Assembly: GCF_006442545.2 (NCBI RefSeq)
Contig: NZ_CP083953.1
Location: 62,001-126,000 of the forward strand
Origin: Mesorhizobium sp. B2-1-8
Lineage (GTDB): Bacteria; Pseudomonadota; Alphaproteobacteria; Rhizobiales; Rhizobiaceae
Reading direction: 5' to 3'
Length of the DNA stretch: 64,000 nt
The translations under genes and the position numbers were made by a program. The notes below the pieces were generated by a model. That model had not been told where the DNA came from, made no database searches, and saw only the letters and a list, made by a program, of their open reading frames with translations. Within the stretch, counting starts at the first letter, position 1, and each line of letters begins with the position of its first letter. Positions 50,498 to 59,059 of this stretch are shown here, one piece after another.

Positions 50498-51882
50498 TGC
50501 GGTCTCCATTTGTCTGAATTCAACGGCAGCCTGGGCAGGAAGAGGCGCGGACGCAACGCGCCTTCTGGCAGGCGATTGTTTTCGGGCACGTTGCAGAGGC
50601 GGCGCGCCAAGACGAGTTCGACGACAATGGCCAGTGTCGCAAGCAGCGTCGCAACGGCCGCAGCACGAAACAAGTCCGGCAGGTCGACGAGCAAGGCCTC
50701 CGTCCCGGCCAACACGCCGAGGAAATAGAGCGCGAACCAGATCCAGGCGCGCCGCTCCATGACGAGGTCCTGCACGCGTGGCGTCGGCTTCTTGCCCATG
50801 ACCGGACCGAAACATTCCAGCCAAGTCAGGAACGGTACTATCTTATAGAGTTGCGACAGCCCAAGTCCGGTCAGCCAGCCGAAGGCGACGAGATAGAGCA
50901 GCGCGCCGAGGTGTCGTTCCAGTGTTCCAGTCTCAAGAAGAGCAAGGAGCAGCAGCCCCGACAATGCGAGCGCAAAAAAGGCCCCTTGAGCTGCGCGGCT
51001 GTTCAACTCGATGGTGCGACGCTTGCGGTGGCGGTAGAAGAAGCCGAGATCGAAGCCATAGATGATGACGCAAGCCATCCCGAACACGACCGCCAGCAAT
51101 GGGGTCTGGTTGGTTGCCTCCCGGAGGCCTGCTTTTTCCACGAGGGCGGCGATTGGCGAGGCGAGCGCCGTCAGCGCCAGCGCGGCAACCCCGCCCCACC
51201 AGACTGCACGGCTGCTAGCGCGCTCCCTGTCCGGCGACAGCATGAACATCGGCAATAGCCGATAGGAGACGCCGAGCGCGGTGAAACTTAACCACCCGCC
51301 AAGCCCCATGGCGATATGGACGGGAAGCGCTTGCGTTCGGAAGTCGATCTCTGCCAGCGCTGGAAGAAAGCCCGAAAGCAGCAGCGCGAAGAGCCCACCG
51401 AGCAGCGCCGTGACGAGGACACATGTCAGGCCCACGGCGACGAAACGCGCTGGAAGCGGCAGGCCGCCACCCCACAGCGAGGCGCCGAGCACTCCGGCGA
51501 CCATCAGGAAGCCGGCGGGAAGAAGCGTGCCTGCGAGGGCAAGCAAGGATATGCCCGTCTCGAACACGCCCGCCAGTTGCAGGAACCCCGCCAGGAGAAG
51601 AGCGAGCCCAGCCAAAAGACATATCAGGGCCGGCAACACCAGCCGTTCCCAGCGCAGCGGCCGTGCGACAAGCACCGGGACGAATTGAAACAGGGCGCCA
51701 CACATCAGCAAGCTGAGCCACCCGATAGTCACCATATGCACAAGGACCAGCGTTTCAGGCGCCTGCGCCGCCACTGCGGGGAAGCCGTAACCCGCGACCA
51801 TCAACACTTGGGCCGCGACAAGAAAAACCAGCGCCGCGGTGAAATACGACATCGTCCAGCGCGAAAGCGCAGTGCCCATCAT
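50494..51882 (-). CDS. Large multi-pass membrane protein of the NO-response block
   Basis: About 462 residues with roughly twelve hydrophobic helices. Two helices carry histidines in settings like haem-copper-oxidase-type or NnrS-type proteins: LVLVHMVTIGWLSLLMCGAL and ALPVHIAMGLGGWLSFTALG. A long hydrophilic loop near the end (CFGPVMGKKPTPRVQDLVME) is cytoplasmic. The start at 51882 overlaps the smORF stop (ATGA); ATG 51888 is also possible. An NnrR-type palindrome lies 180 bases upstream. Substrate unknown; NO or haem handling is plausible. Confidence 0.75.
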   Translation of the reverse strand: MMGTALSRWTMSYFTAALVFLVAAQVLMVAGYGFPAVAAQAPETLVLVHMVTIGWLSLLMCGALFQFVPVLVARPLRWERLVLPALICLLAGLALLLAGFLQLAGVFETGISLLALAGTLLPAGFLMVAGVLGASLWGGGLPLPARFVAVGLTCVLVTALLGGLFALLLSGFLPALAEIDFRTQALPVHIAMGLGGWLSFTALGVSYRLLPMFMLSPDRERASSRAVWWGGVAALALTALASPIAALVEKAGLREATNQTPLLAVVFGMACVIIYGFDLGFFYRHRKRRTIELNSRAAQGAFFALALSGLLLLALLETGTLERHLGALLYLVAFGWLTGLGLSQLYKIVPFLTWLECFGPVMGKKPTPRVQDLVMERRAWIWFALYFLGVLAGTEALLVDLPDLFRAAAVATLLATLAIVVELVLARRLCNVPENNRLPEGALRPRLFLPRLPLNSDKWRPQ

Positions 51883-51983
51883 GGCCATTTCCTCTCAGCG
51901 ACTTCCAGACTCGGGGGCGCATCAGAACCGTCGAAGCTTCGCCAGGGATGCTCCAGAGAACAGGTTTTGACACCATCGACCAT
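51879..51983 (-). CDS. 34-residue leader smORF
   Basis: It begins with ATG 51983 after AGGAGGAG at ideal spacing and ends in a TGA that overlaps the next gene's start. The peptide starts MVDGVKTCSLEHPWRSFDGS and is acidic, with one cysteine and two tryptophans; it has no membrane helix. Strong initiation signals plus tight coupling make it a real gene. It could be a small partner of the membrane protein or a translational leader. Confidence 0.6.
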   Translation of the reverse strand: MVDGVKTCSLEHPWRSFDGSDAPPSLEVAERKWP

Positions 51984-52503
51984 AGAAGACTCCTCCTGAA
52001 CGAGGGGACGCGCGCCAAAAAAACGGCAGCTGAACCCAAAGCTAAGCCGGCGCGGCTCGCCGGACTTTGTCGAAGCGCAAACTTGTTTGCAGAGCACTGA
52101 CTGTTCGATGTCCAGCCAGGCCGCTGAGATACTGGCGTGAGGCCCTTTCCTCCCCTTGTGGCCGAAGCTGCTCATTATGTACTCTGGACGAGAGTAAATG
52201 CGAGCTTGCGGCCCGGGAATGCGCCGGCTCCAGGTGACGTGGAACCCGTTGCACATCCTGGTCAGGTCTCGGAGGATTCGCTCCAAAACCGCGCCGAGTT
52301 AGTCGGGCGATCGGCATCCTCTGTTGTTGATCCAATTGTAGGAACCAAGAATATTTAATGCGCGGATACACAGCCCGGCGGCGATCTGCCCGAGATCAGT
52401 ACAGCCAACGTCAAACAGGCATGGAACTGCGCCGGCGCAGGTCGAGCGACCTGTGGAGGCTTGGCTGCAGGCGGCGAATTCCGCTCCGCGAACCCGCCTT
52501 GGC
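51984..52503. other. Intergenic region holding one operator
   Basis: About 520 bases with no supported gene. Apart from the palindrome at 52065 there is a second TTGTTTGCAGAG-type half-site just beside it. No terminator is obvious after nosX. Confidence 0.4.
52065..52082 (-). promoter_or_regulatory. NnrR-type palindrome upstream of the smORF-membrane-DUF2249 operon
   Basis: CTTTG-TCGAAGCG-CAAAC, about 82 bases before the smORF start. Same architecture as the other sites. Confidence 0.65.
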
Positions 52504-53565
52504 CTAGGCGCTCCGGTCGATGACGCGTCCGTCAGGAAGCACGAAATAAGCCCGCGTCGCTCCGGCGTTGGCGAGAGCTTGAGAAGCGCGGTCTATCGGC
52601 ATGAGGGAGAGGGCGGTCGAAAGCGCGTCGGCGCAGGCCGCGGTTGGCGCGATGACGGAGACGCTGAGATAGCGATTCGCACACGAACCCGTCGCGGGAT
52701 CAAAGATGTGATTGAACCTCCCTGCGGCATCGAATTGAGTCCCGTAGCCGCCTGATGTGGAGATGGCTTGGTTGTCGAGAGCAAGTTTTGCAATGAGGCG
52801 ATTCTCGGCGCGCGGATCCTTTATCCCGATCGACCAGGGCCGACCCTCGGGGTGGGCATCGAGAGCACGTGTTTCTCCCATATCGACGAGTGTGTGGGTA
52901 ACCCCACGGGCGCGTAGCAGCTCGGCGACCCGATCGGTGATGTAGCCCTGGGCGATCCCATTCAGAGTCAGCCCCATGCCGGACCGCCCGAATGCCACTT
53001 TCCCTGCGTTGACCGTCACTTGTTGGTAGCCGCATTTGGCCGCGGCACCTCTGATGTCCGCCAGTGACGGTCCGTTTGGGTCGGCGTTCTCCACGCTGAA
53101 ATGCTTCGCGTACAGCGTCCAGAGCGGCTGCACCGTCGGGTCGAAGGCGCCGTCGGTTGCGCGAGCATAGCGCTCGGTCGTCCCCAGAAGCTCGACGAGT
53201 TCCTGCGGCGGATCGGCGAGTTCGCCATCGCGGTTCAACCTGGATAGAGCGGAGGTGTCATCGTAGAGGCTGAACACACGCTCCAGTCGATGCACCTCGG
53301 CGACCGCATCCGCGATAAGGCGCTCGGCCTCAGCGGCATCGGGATGATATAGCTGCAGCGAGGCATCGGCGCCGAGTGCGACACCGCGCCATTCGTGGAA
53401 CAGCGGCGATGCCTGGCCCGGCCGCGCGAAACCGGTTCCAAGCGCCGCAAGGCCCAGGCCTGTCACGGCGCCGCTGATATGGATGAAGCGGCGTCGGGTT
53501 ATCTGGCTGGCCAGCATGCCCTCCTGTTTCAGCCCGTCGCGCAGGATTGTTGAAGGCTTTGTCAT
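52504..53565 (-). CDS. nosX: NosX, FAD:protein FMN transferase
   Basis: 353 residues. A twin-arginine signal (ITRRRFIHISGAVTG, arginines 24-26) targets it to the periplasm. ApbE motifs: AVAEVHRLERVFSLYDDTSA, ARATDGAFDPTVQPLWTLYA, GMGLTLNGIAQGYITDRVAE and DPATGSCANRYLSVSVIAPT. It attaches FMN to NosR, which is needed for N2O reduction. Last of seven nos genes, overlapping nosL. Confidence 0.95.
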   Translation of the reverse strand: MTKPSTILRDGLKQEGMLASQITRRRFIHISGAVTGLGLAALGTGFARPGQASPLFHEWRGVALGADASLQLYHPDAAEAERLIADAVAEVHRLERVFSLYDDTSALSRLNRDGELADPPQELVELLGTTERYARATDGAFDPTVQPLWTLYAKHFSVENADPNGPSLADIRGAAAKCGYQQVTVNAGKVAFGRSGMGLTLNGIAQGYITDRVAELLRARGVTHTLVDMGETRALDAHPEGRPWSIGIKDPRAENRLIAKLALDNQAISTSGGYGTQFDAAGRFNHIFDPATGSCANRYLSVSVIAPTAACADALSTALSLMPIDRASQALANAGATRAYFVLPDGRVIDRSA

Positions 53566-54137
53566 TGCTTCACCGCAGGTTTAGGCAAAATGGAATCCTC
53601 GGCCGAGACGTCGAGGCCGTGACTGCTCTCGTCGCTGTCCAGGATGTAGTTCTCCGGGATGTCATCGAAGCGCACGATGGTACCGCCGTGGGCAGCTATG
53701 AATGACCGGGCGGCCTTTTCATCGGAGAAGGGCACCGCTTCCTTGCCGCCCATGCCGGCGTTGTAGTCACTGCCGAGCGCGTACCATGCCTCATGCGCCT
53801 CCACCCAGGCTCCGGCCTCGGGGCGCTCCCAGTTCCTGGCCTTCGCCATGTCGTTGACATAGATAGCGACAACGTCCTTTGGCTCACCCGGGAGAATCGA
53901 AAAGGCGACGGCATCGCGAACAGACGAGAACCAAAGCGGCTCGGATTTGCCGACACGGAAAGCCTGCGCCTTCGGACCGCCGTGTTCTAGCAGGCCCATC
54001 GAACAGAAGTAGGCGACAGATGTGGCCGTCGGCTCCTGCGGTGGCGGCTTGGGCAGGCTGGCGATGTCCTGATTGCAGCCGGCAAGCAGGATGAAGAGGG
54101 CAGCGACCAGTGCGCCGAGAAAAGTTGCGCGTATCAT
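53562..54137 (-). CDS. nosL: NosL copper chaperone lipoprotein
   Basis: 191 residues. A lipobox LLAGC gives acylated Cys21. The Cu(I) site CSMG (Cys45, Met47) lies in VAYFCSMGLLEHGG. NosL features follow: AFRVGKSEPLWFSSVRDAVA, AIYVNDMAKARNWERPEAGA and WVEAHEAWYALGSDYNAGMG, ending with GKEAVPFSDEKAARSFIAAH. It delivers copper to NosZ. Overlaps nosY and nosX by four bases each. Confidence 0.96.
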   Translation of the reverse strand: MIRATFLGALVAALFILLAGCNQDIASLPKPPPQEPTATSVAYFCSMGLLEHGGPKAQAFRVGKSEPLWFSSVRDAVAFSILPGEPKDVVAIYVNDMAKARNWERPEAGAWVEAHEAWYALGSDYNAGMGGKEAVPFSDEKAARSFIAAHGGTIVRFDDIPENYILDSDESSHGLDVSAEDSILPKPAVKQ

Positions 54138-54964
54138 GGCTCTTTCCTTGAGAAGACGAAGGCGGCGAGGGCGAGTGGCACGGCCACCCAGGCCGCCAGC
54201 GCGGTCAGCAGCACGGCCCGGCCGAACTGCATCTGCTCGGCAAGGCCGGCCATCCCGGCGAACAGGCTGGTTTTAGACAGCCCAGCAAGATTGAGGAGCC
54301 GGAAGATGTCCGCGGGATCAAGGAGCAGCAGCCAGTTGAAGGAGGCGGCGCTGATTGTCCTGCCCTGATCCGCGACGAGCAGGCCGAGGAGCGCCATGTC
54401 GTAGAGAAGGACCAGAACCAGCCAGATGCCGATGGCGAGGCCTGCCGCGGTCGCACGCTCGCGCACAGTCGCGCTGATCAAGTATCCGAGAGCGACGAAG
54501 ACCGCGCCGAGCAGGATTGATGAGCAGACCATCCGCGCGAAGCTGCCGAGGCTGTCGGGATCGAACTCGCCGGCCGCCAGGGCGAGTGCTGCTCCGGCGG
54601 CACCGTAGCCGACCACGGTCGCGACCGTCAGGATCGAGAGGTGCCCGAGGAACTTGCCGAAGAGAATCTGCCAGCGCGACAGGGGATAGGAGAGAAGAAG
54701 CAGAAGCGTGCCGCGATCTCGCTCCCCGACGATTGCGTCATGCGACAGGAGGAGCGCGATGAGGGGAACCAGGAAAATCGTCAGGCTCGACAGGCTGACG
54801 ACCGTGACTTCGAGCGGGCTTGCGCCGACCACGCCTGTGGGGGCGCTACCGACAAACGCAAGCGTCAGCGCCAGGCCGGCCATCAGCAGGACGGCGCCAA
54901 GGGCCCAGCGGTTGCGCAGGCCGTCGCGTATCTCGCGGCCGGCAATCGTTGCTATGGCATTCAT
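54134..54964 (-). CDS. nosY: NosY ABC transporter permease
   Basis: 276 residues with about six membrane helices (VLLMAGLALTLAFVGSAPTG, SLTIFLVPLIALLLSHDAIV, GERDRGTLLLLLSYPLSRWQ). The ABC-2 type signature around RDRGTLLLLLSYPLSR is clear. NosY with NosF energises NosD/NosL-dependent copper site assembly of NosZ. Confidence 0.95.
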   Translation of the reverse strand: MNAIATIAGREIRDGLRNRWALGAVLLMAGLALTLAFVGSAPTGVVGASPLEVTVVSLSSLTIFLVPLIALLLSHDAIVGERDRGTLLLLLSYPLSRWQILFGKFLGHLSILTVATVVGYGAAGAALALAAGEFDPDSLGSFARMVCSSILLGAVFVALGYLISATVRERATAAGLAIGIWLVLVLLYDMALLGLLVADQGRTISAASFNWLLLLDPADIFRLLNLAGLSKTSLFAGMAGLAEQMQFGRAVLLTALAAWVAVPLALAAFVFSRKEP

Positions 54965-55869
54965 TCAGCGGCCTCCCGTGTAAGCTCGTCGCAAAGATCG
55001 ACCAATGTCGGCGGCATCACTTCGATGTCGGAAACGCCTTCCAGGAGCGAGACGCTGCGGATCGCCTCCATCTTGCCATCGTCGGCGCAGGTGAGCTCGA
55101 AGCGCAGCTCGTCGAGCCACTGCACGGCGCGCCGGGCGGTGAATTCCCGCGCCGCACTCCCCTCGGCAATTCGCACCCGAATCCGAAGCGGCAGGTCCGC
55201 CAGGCGGCGGAGTTCCGGAAGCGCGCCGCATGCAACCATACGTCCGGTCTTCATGATGGCGATGCGGTCGGCCTGCTCGATGTCGCTGAGCGCGTGCGAG
55301 GAAAGCAGCAGCGTCGCTCCGGCACCGCGTAGCTCCGCCATGACGTCGTAGAACATCTGGCGCGACTCGATGTCGAGGCCGGTTGTCGGCTCGTCGAGGA
55401 ACAGGACGCGCGGCTCGCCAAGAAGCGCCTGCGCCAATCCGAGGCGCTGTCGCATGCCTTTCGAATAGGTGCCGACGCGGCGGCATGCGGCGGCGGCGAG
55501 CCCCACCCGTTCCAGGAGCTGGTCGGCGATGCCGAGCGGCACCTGCTTGAGACGGCCATAGAAACGCAGCACCTCGCGGCCAGTCATGGCCGGAGAGAAG
55601 GCGACGTTCTCGGGCAGGAAGCCGATCCTGCGCCGGAATGCCATGGCCTGGCGACCAGCCGGGTTCTCGCCGAGCAGCGTGACGCGTCCGGCGGTTGGCG
55701 TGAGCAGGCCGAGAGCCATCTTGACCAGCGTGCTCTTGCCGGCTCCGTTGTGCCCGACTATCGCAACGCACTCGCCGGGCGCGACCGAGAGGTCCACGTC
55801 GCGGACGACATAGGCGTCCCCATATCGCTTGGACACGCCCTCCATGAATATCGTTGGTGACAAGGTCAT
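54961..55869 (-). CDS. nosF: NosF ABC transporter ATPase
   Basis: 302 residues from ATG 55869. Walker A GHNGAGKSTLVKMALGLLTP, signature YSKGMRQRLGLAQALLGEPR and Walker B RVLFLDEPTTGLDIESRQMF, then LLLSSHALSDIEQADRIAIM with the switch His. It powers the NosDFY complex. The ATPase is followed by the usual 60-residue C-terminal domain. Confidence 0.96.
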   Translation of the reverse strand: MTLSPTIFMEGVSKRYGDAYVVRDVDLSVAPGECVAIVGHNGAGKSTLVKMALGLLTPTAGRVTLLGENPAGRQAMAFRRRIGFLPENVAFSPAMTGREVLRFYGRLKQVPLGIADQLLERVGLAAAACRRVGTYSKGMRQRLGLAQALLGEPRVLFLDEPTTGLDIESRQMFYDVMAELRGAGATLLLSSHALSDIEQADRIAIMKTGRMVACGALPELRRLADLPLRIRVRIAEGSAAREFTARRAVQWLDELRFELTCADDGKMEAIRSVSLLEGVSDIEVMPPTLVDLCDELTREAAE

Positions 55870-57140
55870 GGCTTCACCTCCAGCGCTGGCGGGATGGGCG
55901 CCATCAGCGGCGCGCTGTCGATGACGCCGCCGGGATGGAGCGCGGGGAATTCCGTTTGGGCCCAGCGGATGACCTGCACGGCCGGGCTGTTGATGAGGAG
56001 TTTGGCCGTCGGATAGGTCCACACGACCTTGTCGAAGATGTCGTTCGGGCGGTAGGCCGTATCGGCGATGCCGTCGCCATTCAAGTCGAAACCCGGATTG
56101 TCGCTCCAGTAGTTGCCGCGCCCGTCCGCAGACCAGTCGAGCGACCGTGTCCCCACGTAAACGACCTGCGAGCGGTTATGAACAAAGGCATTGCCGGTCA
56201 TCCGGTTGCGCTCCGAACCCGCGGTGAAATGAATGCCGACAGCGCAGCCCTCGAACCAGTTGTCGGCGAACAGGTTCTTGTTGGCGTTGTAGATGAAGAC
56301 GCACTGGTCGCTGCGCCGCACGACATTGTCTCTGATATCCGCGTCGTTGGCGTAGTTGAGCAGAAGGCCGTGATCGCCATCGTCTTCCGACAGGTTGCGG
56401 CGGATCACCAAGCGGCTCGAATACATGATGACGTAGCCGTCATGGTTGCCGCGCGAGACGTTGTCGCTGACCTCGCTGTCGTTCGTGTACATGTAGTGGA
56501 CGGCGAAGCGGACGTTCTCGATACGGTTGCCGCGAAAGACGTTGTTGCGGCTGGCGTTGGTGAAAATGCCGTCACGTCCGCCAGTGATGTAGTTGCCGAT
56601 CACCTGCGCCCCCGGCGCGTTCCAGACATAGACGCCGTTGCCGAGCTCGTTGGTCCTCAGGTCCGTTCGTCCGACGATGCGGTTGTTCCGCACGATCGCG
56701 TTCGCGGCGCCGTGAACATAGACGCCGACCAGGCTGTTCTCGATCCGGCTGTCCTCGATGATTGCGCCCGCGGCGTCGTCTTCGAGGAAGACCGCCGCGT
56801 CCATAGGATCGTCGATGCCGGAATTCCGTATCGTGAGGCCGCGCATGACGACGTTCGGGGCAACCACCTCGACGGTGCGGCCCCGACCCTGCCCGTCGAG
56901 CACGGCGCCTGACTCGCCCTCGATCGTGAGAGCGTGGTCGATCCTAATCGGGCCCTGGTACACGCCGGCGGCGAGCCTCAGCGTATCGCCGGAATGCGAC
57001 GCGGCGATCGCCTGGCGAAGGCCGTCCCCCCCCGCAGGGACGGCGAGGGTTTCTGCCCGCCCCGCCCCTGGGAGGAGGAAGGCGCAGGCGGCGACGAGGG
57101 CCGCCGCAACTGCGCTCCTGCTATGCCGGTGCCGGATCAT
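55866..57140 (-). CDS. nosD: NosD periplasmic copper-processing protein
   Basis: 424 residues from ATG 57140. Signal peptide around [20 protein letters not shown]. Parallel beta-helix (CASH) repeats run through most of it, for example [40 protein letters not shown] and [20 protein letters not shown], then [20 protein letters not shown]. NosD passes copper from NosL to apo-NosZ with NosFY. Confidence 0.96.
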   Translation of the reverse strand: MIRHRHSRSAVAAALVAACAFLLPGAGRAETLAVPAGGDGLRQAIAASHSGDTLRLAAGVYQGPIRIDHALTIEGESGAVLDGQGRGRTVEVVAPNVVMRGLTIRNSGIDDPMDAAVFLEDDAAGAIIEDSRIENSLVGVYVHGAANAIVRNNRIVGRTDLRTNELGNGVYVWNAPGAQVIGNYITGGRDGIFTNASRNNVFRGNRIENVRFAVHYMYTNDSEVSDNVSRGNHDGYVIMYSSRLVIRRNLSEDDGDHGLLLNYANDADIRDNVVRRSDQCVFIYNANKNLFADNWFEGCAVGIHFTAGSERNRMTGNAFVHNRSQVVYVGTRSLDWSADGRGNYWSDNPGFDLNGDGIADTAYRPNDIFDKVVWTYPTAKLLINSPAVQVIRWAQTEFPALHPGGVIDSAPLMAPIPPALEVKP

Positions 57141-59059
57141 GCCGGCTGCGGCTCCACGATCATGCGCCCGGCCATTTCCATATGCAGGGCATGGCAGAAC
57201 CATTGGCAATAGTACCAGTGGACGCCTGGACGATCGGCGACGAAGGTCACGGACGCGGTCTGCTGTGGCCCGATCTCCATTGCAACGCCGTGGCGCACCA
57301 TGGTGAAGCCATGGGTCAAATCCTCGACATCGTCCATGTTGGTCACGGTGATGGTGACCTCGTCACCCTGCTTCACCGTGAACTTGTCGAGGCTGTAGGC
57401 CGGCGCGACCGAGTGCATGTAGACGCGCACCTTGTTGCCGTCGCGGATGACGTCGGCGGCTTCCTCGAGCTTGACGCCGTCCTTCGCCGCCTGCTGGCGC
57501 GCATCCTCCCACATCGGGTCGTCGCGCTTCCAGATGATCTCGGGCCGGACCTTCGAGCGATGGACCAGGCAGATGTCGTGCGGTTCCGCGAAGCTCGGGC
57601 CGTCATGGACCAGGCGCATCTCGTCGCCCGAGATGTCGATCAGCTGATCATTCTCCGGATGCAGTGGTCCGACCGGCAGGAAGCGGTCCTTGGAGAACTT
57701 GTTGAGCGACATCAGCCATTTGCCGTCCGCCTCCTTGGTCTCGCCCATGGAGGTGTGGTTGTGGCCCGGCTGATAGTGGACATCGATTTTCTGGATGATC
57801 GGGTCGACCTTGGCACCGCCGTAAGCCTGGATCGCCTTATCGAGGTTCCACTTCACGACCTGACTGTCGAGGAACAGCGTGGTGTAGGCGTTGCCCTTGC
57901 CGTCGAATGCCGTGTGGAGCGGTCCGAGCCCCAGCTCAGGCTCGGCGACGACGACGTCGCGCGGCTTGATCTTGTCGTCGAACAGGTCGTCGAAGCGGCG
58001 TACGTCGAGAAGCGTGACGGTCGGCGAGAGCTTGCCGGCGATCGCGATATGGATGCCGTCGGGCGCTGTGTTGCAGCCATGTGGATTATTGCCGGCCGGG
58101 ACGTAGCGCGTGTAACGCGAGCCGTGCCGCCCGTCCACCACACGCACGCCGTTGATCTCCTTGTAGTCGCCTTTCTTGATAGCATCCTCGATGCGCTTGA
58201 TGTTGAAGACCACCACCCAGTCCTGGTCCGCGGACGTCATGTCGGCGAGCGTAACGCCCCGCTCCGAGTTGTAGCAGGTCGAGAAAGCGTACTTGCCCTG
58301 ATAGTCGGCGTCGGTGTTGTCGAGATTGCCGTCGACCAGTACCTGCCAGGCGATTTTCATGGTATCGCCGTCGATCGCCGTGAAGACCGACCAGTACTGC
58401 TTGGGATCGTCGAGGATCTTGCCGTCGTTCGGGATCGGGATGATGTGCTCGCTGTTGGCGAACACGTATCCGGTCCGCGGATACTTCTGCGGGCGCAGCC
58501 CGTGAATGTCCGATGCATTAGGAACCTCGATGATCTTGTCGCACTTCATCACGTCGCAACGGATGCGTGCGACCCGGCAATTGGCCTTGTCGTTGACGAA
58601 CAGGTAGCGCCCATCATACGTGCCGTCCGTGAACGACATGTGCGGGTGGTGCAGATCACCGTTGTGGTAGACGCCGCCGCGCGTGGCAAGGAATGCCTGC
58701 GTGGTCGGCATCAAGCCTTCCGTCAGCACCTTGCGGCTCTCGTTCGTGATTCCCCAGCCGGTTGCGCTGCAACGGTTGAAGACCGGAATGCGCATGATTT
58801 CACGCATGGAGGGCAGACCGATGATGCGCACCTCACCGCACTGGCCGCTCGAGCTGAAACCGTAGTATTCGTCCAGGTCGCCCGGCCGGATTTCGCTTGT
58901 GGCCTCCTTGGCGTTGGCAGGCCTGGTGAATCCGGCAACGCCAACGGCTCCGCCGCCGGCTGCGCTGGCCAGGCCGGCCAATATGGCAGCCTTGCCGCTT
59001 CCCGTCAGAAGCTTGCGGCGGCTTACTCCCGGTTCCTCCGGCCTATCATCGTTGTTCAT
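57137..59059 (-). CDS. nosZ: Nitrous oxide reductase NosZ, clade I (TAT type)
   Basis: 640 residues. A twin-arginine signal [20 protein letters not shown] marks clade I. Seven-bladed propeller with CuZ histidines in [19 protein letters not shown], [31 protein letters not shown] and [20 protein letters not shown] segments. The C-terminal cupredoxin domain gives CuA ligands C618, C622, H626 and M629 ([17 protein letters not shown]). It reduces N2O to N2 in the periplasm. Confidence 0.98.
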   Translation of the reverse strand: MNNDDRPEEPGVSRRKLLTGSGKAAILAGLASAAGGGAVGVAGFTRPANAKEATSEIRPGDLDEYYGFSSSGQCGEVRIIGLPSMREIMRIPVFNRCSATGWGITNESRKVLTEGLMPTTQAFLATRGGVYHNGDLHHPHMSFTDGTYDGRYLFVNDKANCRVARIRCDVMKCDKIIEVPNASDIHGLRPQKYPRTGYVFANSEHIIPIPNDGKILDDPKQYWSVFTAIDGDTMKIAWQVLVDGNLDNTDADYQGKYAFSTCYNSERGVTLADMTSADQDWVVVFNIKRIEDAIKKGDYKEINGVRVVDGRHGSRYTRYVPAGNNPHGCNTAPDGIHIAIAGKLSPTVTLLDVRRFDDLFDDKIKPRDVVVAEPELGLGPLHTAFDGKGNAYTTLFLDSQVVKWNLDKAIQAYGGAKVDPIIQKIDVHYQPGHNHTSMGETKEADGKWLMSLNKFSKDRFLPVGPLHPENDQLIDISGDEMRLVHDGPSFAEPHDICLVHRSKVRPEIIWKRDDPMWEDARQQAAKDGVKLEEAADVIRDGNKVRVYMHSVAPAYSLDKFTVKQGDEVTITVTNMDDVEDLTHGFTMVRHGVAMEIGPQQTASVTFVADRPGVHWYYCQWFCHALHMEMAGRMIVEPQPA

